This document shows, in pieces, positions 33,485-43,335 of a DNA stretch of 57,567 nucleotides. The position numbers and the translations under genes were made by a program. The stretch spans positions 1 through 57,567 of the forward strand of contig JAEWYE010000037.1 in NCBI GenBank assembly GCA_023458755.1, given 5' to 3'. Source of the stretch: Bacillota bacterium. Lineage in GTDB: Bacteria > Bacillota > Clostridia > Oscillospirales > Acutalibacteraceae. The notes beneath the pieces are model-generated. The model had not been told where the DNA came from. It did no database searches and worked only from the letters and a program-made list of their open reading frames with translations. Numbering within the stretch: the stretch's first letter is position 1; the number at the start of each line of letters is the position of its first letter.

Positions 33485-34537
33485 TCAATAAGAAAAAGCG
33501 TTCAGTTTTTCAAGCACTGCCGCATTTTCTGCTTTTGTCCCTGCGGTAATACGGATATATTCGCCCATAAAACGTATCGCAATGCTGTTTTTCAGCAGAT
33601 ATTCATAAATATCTTTGGCTTTCGGTGTTTTGATAAATACGAAATTGGTACAGCTTTCGTACACCTTCATCTGGTTCGGATGTTTGTTTTCCAATTCTTT
33701 CAGTCCGGCGTACAGGTCATTTTTCGAGTCCAGTATTTCACGAAGTGCCGCCTGGCTCAGCTCTTTTTCCTTTAGAATAACCGTACCGAGTGTCTGCGTA
33801 ATAGAATTGACATTATAAGGTGATTTTACTGCTTTTATCGCATTTGTCAAGGTGGCATTTGCTACAGCAAATCCAAGACGTACAGCCGCCATTCCGAAAG
33901 CCTTGGAGCAGGTTCGAAGAATAAGCAGATTATCATATTCATTGACTTCGGACAGTAAAGACTGATCCCAAAAATCCATATAGGCTTCATCCAGTACAAC
34001 CAAAGCATTTACTGAACGAATCAGCTTACGAACCTGCTCACGTTTCAGACCCAGCGAAGTCGGATTGCACGGATTGGAGAACAGAATCATTTTTGCATTG
34101 TTTTGATTAGAAAGGGAAATAAGTTCATCCACATCAATGGTCAAATCGTCCCTTTTTTTCATTTCGATACAGGTAGCTTCCACAATGGAGGAATAAAATT
34201 TATACATGGAGAAATCCGGCGCAAGCGTTATCATGTTGTCGCCCTTCATCAAAAAGGCATTGCAAATAACGGAAATCAATTCGTCGGAGCCGTTGCCCGC
34301 CGTCACATTGGCTGCATTCACCTGATAATGCTCCGCAAACGCGCTGCAGACATCCTTCGCGATTGGGTCCGGGTAACGGTTCAAAGCGGTAAACGCGGCG
34401 TTGTACAACATCTTTGCCGCAATATCCGTGGTAACGGTACAGAAGGATTCATTTGCGTCCAAACGAATGTCGTATTGCCCTTCAATCGGATCATAGGGCT
34501 TTAAATCACGTATTTTCTCATTTAAAATATATGCCAT
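33485..34537 (-). CDS. hisC: Histidinol-phosphate aminotransferase
   Basis: PLP-dependent aminotransferase of 350 aa. Motifs: LDANESFC near the N-terminus, ITAGNGSDELIS-like VTAGNGSDELI, FSNPCNPTS, VVLDEAYMDF with the PLP aspartate, and the PLP lysine in RTCSKAFGMAAVRLGF. ATG 34537 (MAYILNEKIRDLKPY) is used with AAAGGAT upstream. It lies 36 nt after hisD and 31 nt before hisB. Confidence 0.95.
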   Translation of the reverse strand: MAYILNEKIRDLKPYDPIEGQYDIRLDANESFCTVTTDIAAKMLYNAAFTALNRYPDPIAKDVCSAFAEHYQVNAANVTAGNGSDELISVICNAFLMKGDNMITLAPDFSMYKFYSSIVEATCIEMKKRDDLTIDVDELISLSNQNNAKMILFSNPCNPTSLGLKREQVRKLIRSVNALVVLDEAYMDFWDQSLLSEVNEYDNLLILRTCSKAFGMAAVRLGFAVANATLTNAIKAVKSPYNVNSITQTLGTVILKEKELSQAALREILDSKNDLYAGLKELENKHPNQMKVYESCTNFVFIKTPKAKDIYEYLLKNSIAIRFMGEYIRITAGTKAENAAVLEKLNAFSY

Positions 34538-34573
34538 TTTATCAATATCCTTTCGGTGCTGTTTCAAAGCAAA

Positions 34574-35857
34574 TTAGGATCGGACAAGAATGGAATTTGC
34601 GTGAGCGGTAAGCCCTTCCGTATTGGCAAGCGAAACAATATCATCTTTTGCCGATTTCAGAGCGTCTTCTGTATAATAAATAAAACTGGATTTTTTGATA
34701 AAGCTGTCTACCGATAGCGGTGAGAAAAACCGGGCTGTGCCGCTGGTGGGCAGGACATGGTTCGGCCCCGCGAAGTAATCGCCAAGCGGTTCCGGTGAAT
34801 AATTGCCTAAAAACACCGATCCGGCGTTATCCAGCTTGCCGACATATTCCATCGGATTTTTCGCGCAGACCTCCAAATGCTCCGGCGCAAGCTCGTTTGC
34901 GAACTCAACCGCTTCATCCATACTTTGGCAAACCATTACGGCGCCGAAATTCCTAAGGGATTTTTCAATAATCTCTTTGCGGGAAAGCGTTTGCACCTGT
35001 TTCTCAATTTGAGCGATGGTTTGTTCGGCGATAGCTTCACTGGTCGTAAGCAGGATGGCAGATGCCAAAACATCGTGTTCCGCCTGTGACATCAAGTCCG
35101 CCGCCAAAAACTTCGGATTTGCGGTTTCATCTGCAATAATCAGAATTTCACTTGGGCCGGCAATCATATCGATATCCACCGTGCCGTACAAATGCTTTTT
35201 TGCAGTGGCAACATAAATGTTGCCGGGGCCTACGATTTTATCTACTTTTGGAATCGTCTGCGTTCCGTATGCAAGCGCGGCGACTGCCTGTGCACCTCCA
35301 ACGAGGAACACGCGGTCAACTCCGGCAACCAGCGCGGCTGCCATAATATCGGGGTTCGGCCTGCCGTCTTTTCCGGGAGGAGTAGTCATAATAATTTCGC
35401 CAACACCCGCAATCTTCGCCGGAATGGCATTCATTAAAACGGAGGATGGATATGCCGCCGTTCCGCCCGGAACATAAATGCCGACCTTCGCAAGTCCTCG
35501 TACACGCTGCCCCATCATGACACCGTTCTTCTGAGTTTCAATCCAGCTTTGCTGCTTTTGACGGCGGTGAAAGTCTTCGATGTTTTCTGCCGCACAATGC
35601 AGAGCCGAAAGGAAATCAGGGTCGCACTGCTTGGAAAGCTCCTGCATATCCGCTTGGCTGATTTCCAGTTTTTCCGGCACATGACCGTCAAATTTCATGG
35701 TATAATCACGCACAGCGGCATCTCCGTTAAGTCGTACATTTTCAAGGATTTCGGCGACTGCCGAATCCACACGTTTATCCTTTTCACCGCTGCGCTGTTT
35801 TAACTGGCGGATAAAATCTCGGCCGAAGCTGCCGCCCGCTTTCACCAACTGTATCAT
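34574..35857 (-). CDS. hisD: Histidinol dehydrogenase
   Basis: Zinc- and NAD-dependent enzyme of 427 aa that oxidises histidinol to histidine, the last two steps. Conserved stretches: YVPGGTAAYPSSVLMNAIPAKIAG (in parts), VDKIVGPGNIYVATAKKH, IDMIAGPSEILI, SQAEHDVLASAI and GPNHVLPTSGTARF. Length is standard. It follows hisG by 44 nt. Confidence 0.96.
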   Translation of the reverse strand: MIQLVKAGGSFGRDFIRQLKQRSGEKDKRVDSAVAEILENVRLNGDAAVRDYTMKFDGHVPEKLEISQADMQELSKQCDPDFLSALHCAAENIEDFHRRQKQQSWIETQKNGVMMGQRVRGLAKVGIYVPGGTAAYPSSVLMNAIPAKIAGVGEIIMTTPPGKDGRPNPDIMAAALVAGVDRVFLVGGAQAVAALAYGTQTIPKVDKIVGPGNIYVATAKKHLYGTVDIDMIAGPSEILIIADETANPKFLAADLMSQAEHDVLASAILLTTSEAIAEQTIAQIEKQVQTLSRKEIIEKSLRNFGAVMVCQSMDEAVEFANELAPEHLEVCAKNPMEYVGKLDNAGSVFLGNYSPEPLGDYFAGPNHVLPTSGTARFFSPLSVDSFIKKSSFIYYTEDALKSAKDDIVSLANTEGLTAHANSILVRS

Positions 35858-35901
35858 TACGATAACCGTCCTTTTCCCATAATTTCTAGCGTAAAACCTT
35901 T

Positions 35902-36531
35902 TTACACTTTTGCCTTTTCCATTTGACTTGCCAAAGATTCGATTTCCGCTTTTCGTAATTTTAAGCTTGCCGAATTTACAATCAGTCTTGCCGAAATATC
36001 ACAGATGGTTTCAATTACTTCAAGACCGTTTTCCTTTAGCGTTGAGCCGGTTTCGACGATATCGACAATCGCGTCGGAAAGACCCAGAAGCGGAGCCAGC
36101 TCCACCGAACCTTCAATTTTGATAATACGGACATCCATTGCCTTCTGCTCAAAAAAAGTACGGGCAATTTTCGGATATTTGGTCGCGATAGTCTTTGCGG
36201 AATAACCCTGATAAAAATCCACGCCCTTTGGCCCTGCCAAAGCAAATTTACACTTTCCGAAGCCCAAATCAAGAACCTCATAAAAACTGCTGCCATTTTC
36301 CATAATGGTGTCTTTCCCCACTACGCCTAAATCGCAGACACCGTTTTCAACATAGGTAATTACATCTGCCGCTTTTGCTAAAACGACTTCAAAATCATTG
36401 TTGCCGACCGGAAGAATTAACTTGCGGCCTTTATTTTTTACTGCCTCGCAGTCATAGCCGATTTTTTCAAATAAGCCGACGGTATCTTTTTCTAATCTGC
36501 CTTTGGTTAAGGCAATGCGTAATGGTTTCAT
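35902..36531 (-). CDS. hisG: ATP phosphoribosyltransferase, short form
   Basis: First enzyme of histidine synthesis, 209 aa. It starts MKPLRIALTKGRLEKDTVGLF and has DLGVVGKDTIMENG and VDIVETGSTLKENGLEV with the PRPP-binding loop. The C-terminal regulatory domain of long HisG proteins is absent, so activity and histidine feedback depend on HisZ, whose gene lies 16 nt upstream. ATG 36531 is preceded by GGGTGATA; the frame opens further into hisZ but those codons are not needed. Confidence 0.95.
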   Translation of the reverse strand: MKPLRIALTKGRLEKDTVGLFEKIGYDCEAVKNKGRKLILPVGNNDFEVVLAKAADVITYVENGVCDLGVVGKDTIMENGSSFYEVLDLGFGKCKFALAGPKGVDFYQGYSAKTIATKYPKIARTFFEQKAMDVRIIKIEGSVELAPLLGLSDAIVDIVETGSTLKENGLEVIETICDISARLIVNSASLKLRKAEIESLASQMEKAKV

Positions 36532-36547
36532 TATCACCCATCCAATA

Positions 36548-37741
36548 CTAAAGTTTCGTTGTTGTAAGTGTATCGCCGACAAAATCAATCCGGCATATTC
36601 CCTGTTTCTTTGCGTAATCCACAGCCTGTTCGTGCGTTTCAAACACGCTGTTTTCACATTTAAGCCCCTGCTCTACAAGCTGTGAGGCATAATGCAATGC
36701 TTTGATTTCATAGCCGTCTTCGCTGTGCACCAAAACATCTGTAGCATGTTCCGGTTGCATTCTTCCGCGCTCCAGCAGAACTTTCGAAAGTGCATCCACA
36801 TTTATGGCAAATCCGATTGCGGGCATTGGGGAATCAAACTGTGCCAAAAGATGATCGTACCGGCCACCGATGAGCACCGCGTCACCACATTGCTCCACAT
36901 AAGCGCTGAACACGATATTGGTATAATAGTCGTTTCTTTGGACAAGTCCCAAATCGATCATGATTTTATCGCCCAACCCCAGCTCGGAAAGGGATGTATA
37001 AAGCTCATGCAAATAATCCAGCGTTTCGGCAGCTCTTTTATCTGTACAGAGTGGGGCAGCCTGTTCAAACACTTCTTCCCCGCCAAATAGGCGCGGAAGG
37101 CTTCGCATGGCCTGCACAGCCAAGCTGTCTTCCAAATTATCCAGAATTCCGTTCAGAGCCGCATAATTTTTCGACTCAATGGAACTGCGGATATCCTCGC
37201 GCAAATCATCGGAAACACAAAGCTGTTCGGCAAACGCCTGAAAAAGGCCCGCGTGCCCAAGCTCAATACGAAAATCCGGCACACATTTGCCGAGCGCTTC
37301 AATCGCCGTAACAATTACTTCTAAGTCTGCCCTACGTCCTCCGGCTCCAAGCAACTCAATGCCGGTCTGCATAACTTCGTCGCTCCTGCCGGTAAGGGCG
37401 GGATTGTTGCGGTACATCTGCTGGGTGTAGTAAAACCGCATCGGTTTAGGAGAATTCTTTAAACGAGTCGCTGCTAAACGCGCGATAGGCAGTGTGGAAT
37501 CGGGGCGCATTACAATCAGCCTGCCTCGCCGGTCGGTCATTTTATACATAACATCCTGCGAAATACCGGAGCGTTCCGGATTAAACACGTCATAAAATTC
37601 AATACCGGGGGTCACCACTTCGTGAAATCCACGGGAAGCAAAAACGTCCGTTAAACTTTTTTCCACGTATCGGTGCGCAAGGCATTCCTCAAAAAGCAAG
37701 TCGGCAGTGCCTTCCGGCGTTATTTTGTTGTATTTTTTCAT
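36548..37741 (-). CDS. hisZ: ATP phosphoribosyltransferase regulatory subunit
   Basis: Histidyl-tRNA synthetase-like protein of 397 aa that forms a complex with short HisG and gives histidine feedback control. It has class II synthetase-like stretches (TPEGTADLLFEECLAHRY, MRPDSTLPIARLAATR, FYYTQQMYRNNP) but lacks the tRNA-binding C-terminal domain and the strict HisA/HisB motifs of real HisRS, as in HisZ. ATG 37741 (MKKYNKITPEG) has GGAG six bases upstream. It is the first gene of the his operon, about 105 nt downstream of the promoter and palindrome. Confidence 0.92.
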   Translation of the reverse strand: MKKYNKITPEGTADLLFEECLAHRYVEKSLTDVFASRGFHEVVTPGIEFYDVFNPERSGISQDVMYKMTDRRGRLIVMRPDSTLPIARLAATRLKNSPKPMRFYYTQQMYRNNPALTGRSDEVMQTGIELLGAGGRRADLEVIVTAIEALGKCVPDFRIELGHAGLFQAFAEQLCVSDDLREDIRSSIESKNYAALNGILDNLEDSLAVQAMRSLPRLFGGEEVFEQAAPLCTDKRAAETLDYLHELYTSLSELGLGDKIMIDLGLVQRNDYYTNIVFSAYVEQCGDAVLIGGRYDHLLAQFDSPMPAIGFAINVDALSKVLLERGRMQPEHATDVLVHSEDGYEIKALHYASQLVEQGLKCENSVFETHEQAVDYAKKQGICRIDFVGDTLTTTKL

Positions 37742-37833
37742 AGGAAGCTCCATTCTGCCTGAATCGTCACACAATAAGTGGAAGAAACTGCATCAGGCGG
37801 ATAATCGTTATGGGATATTACCCCAAATAACAC

Positions 37834-37863
37834 TTTAGTGTGCTAATATAATAGCACACTAAA
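37834..37863. promoter_or_regulatory. Perfect palindrome (operator) at the his operon promoter
   Basis: TTTAGTGTGCTA (37834-37845) and TAGCACACTAAA (37852-37863) are exact reverse complements with a 6-bp centre. The palindrome covers the -10 and part of the spacer of the his promoter, so a bound dimer would block polymerase. A TrpR-type histidine repressor (YerC/HisR) is a candidate because those proteins bind CTAGT-like dyads; this is inference. Confidence 0.7.
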
Positions 37864-37877
37864 ATACGTTTTGTCAA
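37848..37877 (-). promoter_or_regulatory. Promoter of the his operon
   Basis: On the minus strand a perfect TTGACA (37877-37872) is followed after 18 nt by TATTAT (37853-37848). It begins only about 8 nt beyond the polC stop, and no terminator is visible between them. Confidence 0.75.
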
Positions 37878-37884
37878 TCTTAAT

Positions 37885-40800
37885 TTAAAATAGCGTCATT
37901 TGGCTGCTTTCCGGTAAACCGGCAAGTGCACCCGCATCCACAAGCGTTTGGATGACGGATTTGGAAACTTTTGCGCGTGTCTGTACATCATCAATAGAAA
38001 TATAAACACCGCCTGTTTCTCTCGCCGCGGCAAGGCTGTTTGCCGCCGCGCCGCCGACACCGGCAAGCGAACCAAACGGCAGGCGAATTTTACCGTCTTC
38101 CACCAGAAACTTTCTTGCGTCGGATTTATAAAGGTCAACCGGCAGGACTTCAATGCCGCGTGCCAGCATTTCATTGGCAATTTGAAAAGTGGCATAGGAA
38201 GCTTCCTCTTTTGCGGAGGCCTCTTTACCCTTCATGCTGATTTCATTCATACGGCGGCGAACCGCTTCTCTGCCCTGCGCAACAATCGCCGCATCAAAGT
38301 CTTCACTACGAACCGTAAAATAGGCCGCGTAATAGGCGACCGGCTTATGTACCTTATACCAACCGAGACGAAGGGTAGAAATCATGTACGCCGCGGCATG
38401 CGCCTTTGGGAACATGTACTTGATTTTCATACAGGAATCAATGTACCACTGCGGAACGTTATGCTCCTTCATTGCGTTGATATGGTCTTCGGTCAGCAAA
38501 ACCGGTGCTTTACCTTTACGGGTAATTTCCATGATTTTAAACGCCATTTTCGGTTCCAAGCCTTTTAACAGCAGATATGTCATAATGCTGTCACGGGTAC
38601 CGATAACCTCTGAAATCGTACAGGTGCCGTTTTTAATCAAATCCTGTGCGTTGCCGAGCCAAACATCCGTACCGTGAGAAAGACCGGAAACCTGCAATAA
38701 ATCGGAAAACGTTTTTGGATTGGAGTCCAGCAGCATCTGGCGCACAAAACTCGTGCCGACTTCCGGCAAAGAAAATGTTCCGGTTTGGGAATCAATATCC
38801 TCCGGCTTTACACCAAGTGCTTTTGTAGAAGTAAAAAGTGACATAACATCCGGATCACTCATGGAAACGTTCATAACAGGGATGCCTGTATAATCCTCCA
38901 AATAGCGGTAAATAGTCGGAACATCGTGCCCAAGTTCGTCCAGCTTGCAAATGGTATCATGAATAGAATGGAAGTCGAAGTGCGTTGTGATGTTATCCGA
39001 ATTCTGATCGTTCGCCGGATGCTGCACCGGGCAAAAATCGTATACATCCATGCCCTTTGGCACAACCACCATGCCGCCTGGATGCTGCCCGGTGGTACGT
39101 TTGATTCCCGTGCAGCCGATGGCCAGACGCAGTTCTTCCGCCCTATGCATGGTAATTCCGCGTTCCTCTTCAAATTTTTTCACAAATCCCAGCGCGGTTT
39201 TATCTGCGACGGTCGCGATGGTACCGGCTTTGAACACGTTGTCTTTTCCGAATAAAGTTTCCGTGTAACGGTGCGCGCCGCTTTGGTATTCACCGGAAAA
39301 GTTTAGGTCGATATCCGGCGTCTTGTCGCCATCAAAGCCCAAGAAGGTTTCAAATGGAATGGTATGTCCGTCGCGGTTATAGTCTGTGCTGCACTCCGGA
39401 CATTTTTTTGGCGGCAAATCAAAGCCGGAACCGTAGCTGCCATCGGTAATGAACTCGCTGTGCTTGCAGTTTGGACAAACATAATGTGGTTCCAACGGAT
39501 TCACCTCGGAAATTCCGGACATGTTTGCAACAAACGAAGAGCCAACGGAACCACGGGAGCCAACCAAATAACCGTGTGCGACAGAATCCGCAACCAGCTT
39601 CTGCGCGGTCATATACAAAATGGAGAAGCCGTGCTTGGTGATGGAACCAAGCTCGCGGTCCAAGCGCTTTTTCACGATTTCCGGCAGCGGATCACCATAA
39701 ATTTCTTTGGCTCTTGTCCATGTAATAGTGGTGAGCTGCTCTTCGGCGCCCTCAATGAACGGCGGGAACGTTCCGTCCGGAATCGGTTTGATTTCTTCGC
39801 ACATATCGGCAATCAGATTACTGTTAGTAACCACCACTTCATAAGCTTTTTCTTTGCCGAGATACGCAAATTCCTCCAGCATTTCCGCAGTGGTACGCAT
39901 GTACAGCGGTGCCTGCTTGTCCGCATCGCTGAACCCCTGACCAGCCATTAAAATTTTGCGGTATTCGGAATCTTTCGGGTCCAAGAAATGCACGTCGCAG
40001 GTTGCGACTACCGGCATTTTCAGGCGTTCGCCGAGTTTTATAATGGTACGATTAAACTCGCGGAGCTTTTCTTCGTCCGGCACCATGCCTTCCCTTATCA
40101 TGAACTGGTTGTTGCCAAGCGGCTGAATTTCGAGATAGTCATAAAAGCTTGCGATTTCGCAAAGACGTTCCCAAGGCTGACCGTCAAAAATTGCACGGTA
40201 CAGTTCTCCGGCTTCGCAGGCGCTGCCTAAAATCAGTCCGTCGCGGTACTGAATCAGCTCGCTTTTGGGAATTCTCGGCTTTTTATAAAAATAATTCAAA
40301 TGGGACTTAGAAATCAGCTTGTAGAGGTTTTTCAGTCCTGCTTTATTTTTCACCAGAATAATCTGATGGTAGGAACGCATTTTTTTCGGGTCTCCACCCG
40401 CTAGGGAAGTATTAATATCCGCAACGGTCTGAGCTTCGGTGTCCTCCTGCAAACGTGTGAGCAGGATTGCGAAAATTTTGGCAAGAACCGTTGCATCGTC
40501 ACTTGCGCGGTGATGGTTAAAAGGATCCAACTTTAAATAGTTCGCAACCGTATCCAGTTTGCAGTTTTTAATATCCTTCAGCATGGAACGGCACATGGGA
40601 ACTGTATCAATGTAAGGATAGGCAAATTCCAAATCGCTTCGCTGTGCGGCCATTCGGATAAATGAGGTATCAAATTCGGCGTTATGCGCAATTAAAACAG
40701 CATCTTCTCCGCAGAAACGGAAGAACGCTTCCAATGCTTCTTTTTCCAGTGGCGCATCCTTGACCATTTCATCGGTTATGCCGGTAAGCTCTGTAATTTT

Positions 40801-42234
40801 TGCCGGAATGGGTATCTGCGGATTCACAAAGGTATCAAAACTTTCCAGTATTTCGCCGTTTTTCAGACGAACCGCGCCGATTTCGGTAATGCGTTCTTTG
40901 TTCGGGCTAAGGCCGGTTGTTTCAATATCAAACGAAATAAATTCTTCATCCAAACCTCTGTCGCATTCTCCGGTTACGGCCGGAACCATATCATTGACAA
41001 AGTAGGATTCCACACCGTAAATGACCTTGATATGGCCGCCTTTCTTCTTTACGGCGGCTGCGGCGTTCATCGCTTCCGGAAAAGCCTGCGCGACACCGTG
41101 GTCGGTAATCGCAACGGCTGGCTGTCCCCAGCTTGCGGCGCGTTTTACAAGGTCGCTTGCCGCATTCATGCCGTCCATGCTGGACATGTTGGTATGCAGA
41201 TGCAGTTCTACCCTTTTAACTTCGGCATCATCCGCAACCTTCAGCTGGTCTACCGCGGCAATGCTCTTTGGGCGCAATACGATTTCATGGTCGTACTTAT
41301 CGTACTCCACGTCGCCGCGCGTAATAACGGACATACCAGGTGCTAGCGTATCGAGCATTTTGCACTGGTTAATATCCTGCAGTAATTTTAAAGTCATGGA
41401 ACCGGTGTAATCGGTAATATTGATGGAATAAATTTTTCGGCTTTTGTCGCGCGTTACTTTCTGTTCGGCAGAAAAGATTTCGCCCCAAATGGTTACACTG
41501 CCGATATCGGGCGTAACTTTATTGATCGAAGTCGGTTTAGCTTTTGGAGCACGTCCCAAAATATCTCTCGCTGTTTCGGGAAGAATGGTCGGAAACAGCG
41601 TTTCACCGCTACGGATATTGATAACGGACGGCGTTTTATGCGCACCCATTTTCGATTCGTAATTTTCTACTTTCTCTATGACTGCGGCACGATGTGCGGT
41701 TTCCTGCTGTTTCTTTTGTTTTTCTATGTATTCGGTGCTGTCCGGTGAAATGGAAAGCGTACCGTCAAATTCAACCTGAACTGATATTCCGAATTCTTCG
41801 GAAATCAGCTTGGAAAGAGCCCGATCCACATGACGCGTCACCAGCATATCGTGACCGCCGTGTCCGAGAGAAATAATAAACTTATTATTTTGAAGTCTGG
41901 CGGAAGAATCCTTTAAACTTCCGTTTAAGCTGGCATCGCGCCGCTTTAACTCCAACACCAAATCTGGATAGCAAACCTCTGAAAAGCTGTTGCTTGGAAA
42001 TTTTGGGTAAATATTTGCTTTTGATAGCCCCAAAGCGGAATCGGAAATTTTCTTTTCTGTATCAAAAAGCACGCGGCGCTCCACAAAAGATGGAAACGCC
42101 ACTTCAACCGCAATATTTCGATTTTGCTCGTCAATCTGCAAAGAAGTGATTTCTCCCTTGCAAACCGTAGACGGCATTTTTGATATATCTATATAATTCT
42201 GAAAAAAGTCGCCAAAAGTTTTCATTGCCGTCAT
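37885..42234 (-). CDS. polC: DNA polymerase III alpha subunit, PolC type
   Basis: Main leading-strand replicase of low-GC Gram-positives, 1449 aa. Domain order fits PolC: N-terminal domain, OB fold (SVTIWGEIFSAEQK), PHP domain interrupted by a DEDD exonuclease (FISFDIETTGLSPN, HNAEFDTSFIRMAA, HRASDDATVLAKI), then a zinc-ribbon (CPNCKHSEF, CPECSTDYN), the palm with catalytic aspartates in TPDIDLNFSG, and the C-terminal helix-hairpin-helix region. DnaE proteins lack the inserted exonuclease. ATG 42234 is taken; an ATG nine bases downstream is possible. It follows ispG by 33 nt. Confidence 0.97.
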   Translation of the reverse strand: MTAMKTFGDFFQNYIDISKMPSTVCKGEITSLQIDEQNRNIAVEVAFPSFVERRVLFDTEKKISDSALGLSKANIYPKFPSNSFSEVCYPDLVLELKRRDASLNGSLKDSSARLQNNKFIISLGHGGHDMLVTRHVDRALSKLISEEFGISVQVEFDGTLSISPDSTEYIEKQKKQQETAHRAAVIEKVENYESKMGAHKTPSVINIRSGETLFPTILPETARDILGRAPKAKPTSINKVTPDIGSVTIWGEIFSAEQKVTRDKSRKIYSINITDYTGSMTLKLLQDINQCKMLDTLAPGMSVITRGDVEYDKYDHEIVLRPKSIAAVDQLKVADDAEVKRVELHLHTNMSSMDGMNAASDLVKRAASWGQPAVAITDHGVAQAFPEAMNAAAAVKKKGGHIKVIYGVESYFVNDMVPAVTGECDRGLDEEFISFDIETTGLSPNKERITEIGAVRLKNGEILESFDTFVNPQIPIPAKITELTGITDEMVKDAPLEKEALEAFFRFCGEDAVLIAHNAEFDTSFIRMAAQRSDLEFAYPYIDTVPMCRSMLKDIKNCKLDTVANYLKLDPFNHHRASDDATVLAKIFAILLTRLQEDTEAQTVADINTSLAGGDPKKMRSYHQIILVKNKAGLKNLYKLISKSHLNYFYKKPRIPKSELIQYRDGLILGSACEAGELYRAIFDGQPWERLCEIASFYDYLEIQPLGNNQFMIREGMVPDEEKLREFNRTIIKLGERLKMPVVATCDVHFLDPKDSEYRKILMAGQGFSDADKQAPLYMRTTAEMLEEFAYLGKEKAYEVVVTNSNLIADMCEEIKPIPDGTFPPFIEGAEEQLTTITWTRAKEIYGDPLPEIVKKRLDRELGSITKHGFSILYMTAQKLVADSVAHGYLVGSRGSVGSSFVANMSGISEVNPLEPHYVCPNCKHSEFITDGSYGSGFDLPPKKCPECSTDYNRDGHTIPFETFLGFDGDKTPDIDLNFSGEYQSGAHRYTETLFGKDNVFKAGTIATVADKTALGFVKKFEEERGITMHRAEELRLAIGCTGIKRTTGQHPGGMVVVPKGMDVYDFCPVQHPANDQNSDNITTHFDFHSIHDTICKLDELGHDVPTIYRYLEDYTGIPVMNVSMSDPDVMSLFTSTKALGVKPEDIDSQTGTFSLPEVGTSFVRQMLLDSNPKTFSDLLQVSGLSHGTDVWLGNAQDLIKNGTCTISEVIGTRDSIMTYLLLKGLEPKMAFKIMEITRKGKAPVLLTEDHINAMKEHNVPQWYIDSCMKIKYMFPKAHAAAYMISTLRLGWYKVHKPVAYYAAYFTVRSEDFDAAIVAQGREAVRRRMNEISMKGKEASAKEEASYATFQIANEMLARGIEVLPVDLYKSDARKFLVEDGKIRLPFGSLAGVGGAAANSLAAARETGGVYISIDDVQTRAKVSKSVIQTLVDAGALAGLPESSQMTLF

Positions 42235-42267
42235 TCACCCTTATTTGCTGTAAATTTAAGATTTGTA

Positions 42268-43335
42268 TTACATTTTGTCAATTTCATCCATTAAAGCATC
42301 TATCAATTCGTTCTCCGGTACTTTGCGGATAATTTGTCCTTTTTTAAACAAAAGTCCGACTCCGTCACCGCCCGCTATGCCGATATCCGCTTCGCGCGCT
42401 TCACCGGGCCCATTGACCGCGCATCCCATAACTGCAACCGCTATCGGCTTTTTGCAGGTTGCCAAGCGTTGTTCCGCTTCGTTGGCGATTTTGATTAAAT
42501 CAATTTTCGTTCTGCCACATGTGGGGCAGGAAACAAACTGAACTCCACGCTTATCAAGACCAAGCGCCTTTAAAATATCAAACCCTGCCGCGACCTCTTT
42601 GACGGGGTCAGCTGTCAGAGAAACACGAATGGTATCGCCGATGCCGCGCTGCAAAAGCGAGCCGATGCCGATTGCGGATTTGATTAAGCCCATCCGTTCG
42701 GTGCCCGCTTCAGTCACCCCGAGGTGTAGCGGATAGTCACACTGCTCTGCTGCAAGCTCATAGGCTTTTATCATCGTATCTACGCTGGAAGATTTGATGG
42801 AAAGCACAATATCGTGGAAATCGAAGCGTTCCAATAAAGAAGCATGGTACATGGCACTGTCGCACAATGCCTGCGGCGTCGGGCTGCCATATTTTGCTAA
42901 TATCTCTTTTTCGAGAGAACCGGAGTTCACCCCGATACGTATCGGAATATGATGAAGCCGGCAGGCATCCGCAACCGCTTTAACGCGGTCGTCGGAACCG
43001 ATATTGCCGGGGTTAATTCGGATTTTATCAATTCCGGCAGCAACCGACTCCAGCGCAAGTCGGTAGTCAAAATGAATATCTGCTACAAGCGGAATTCTTA
43101 CCGCTTGTTTAATAGCAGGAATAAGCGAAACCGCTTCCAAATTCGGAATCGCGGCGCGGATGATGTCACAGCCAGCCTGTTCCAAAGCAATAGCCTGTTT
43201 TACACTGCCTTCTATATCGCTTGCGGGAACATTCAGCATAGACTGCACACTGATTTTATTGCCGCCGCCAATCGGCAGACTGTCCGCTAGCACAGTTCTG
43301 GATTTTCGTTTGACTGCGTTTATAGAATCTGTCAT
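42268..43335 (-). CDS. ispG: 4-hydroxy-3-methylbut-2-en-1-yl diphosphate synthase
   Basis: Iron-sulfur enzyme of the MEP isoprenoid pathway, 355 aa. The N-terminal TIM barrel includes VQSMLNVPASDIEG and PLVADIHFDYRLAL. The cluster cysteines are in VSCPTCGRT and VMGCAVNGPGEA, the latter with the conserved NGPGE glutamate. Its first four bases overlap the rseP stop (ATGA). It works downstream of Dxr, whose gene is two places upstream in the same operon. Confidence 0.97.
   Translation of the reverse strand: MTDSINAVKRKSRTVLADSLPIGGGNKISVQSMLNVPASDIEGSVKQAIALEQAGCDIIRAAIPNLEAVSLIPAIKQAVRIPLVADIHFDYRLALESVAAGIDKIRINPGNIGSDDRVKAVADACRLHHIPIRIGVNSGSLEKEILAKYGSPTPQALCDSAMYHASLLERFDFHDIVLSIKSSSVDTMIKAYELAAEQCDYPLHLGVTEAGTERMGLIKSAIGIGSLLQRGIGDTIRVSLTADPVKEVAAGFDILKALGLDKRGVQFVSCPTCGRTKIDLIKIANEAEQRLATCKKPIAVAVMGCAVNGPGEAREADIGIAGGDGVGLLFKKGQIIRKVPENELIDALMDEIDKM

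Noticed and set aside
36548..37741. Histidyl-tRNA synthetase
   Set aside because: Similar fold, but it lacks the tRNA-binding C-terminal domain, lies directly upstream of short hisG, and fits HisZ.
37948..38568. Plus-strand open frame of 206 codons
   Set aside because: Antisense to polC, which is certain; no SD or recognisable domain.
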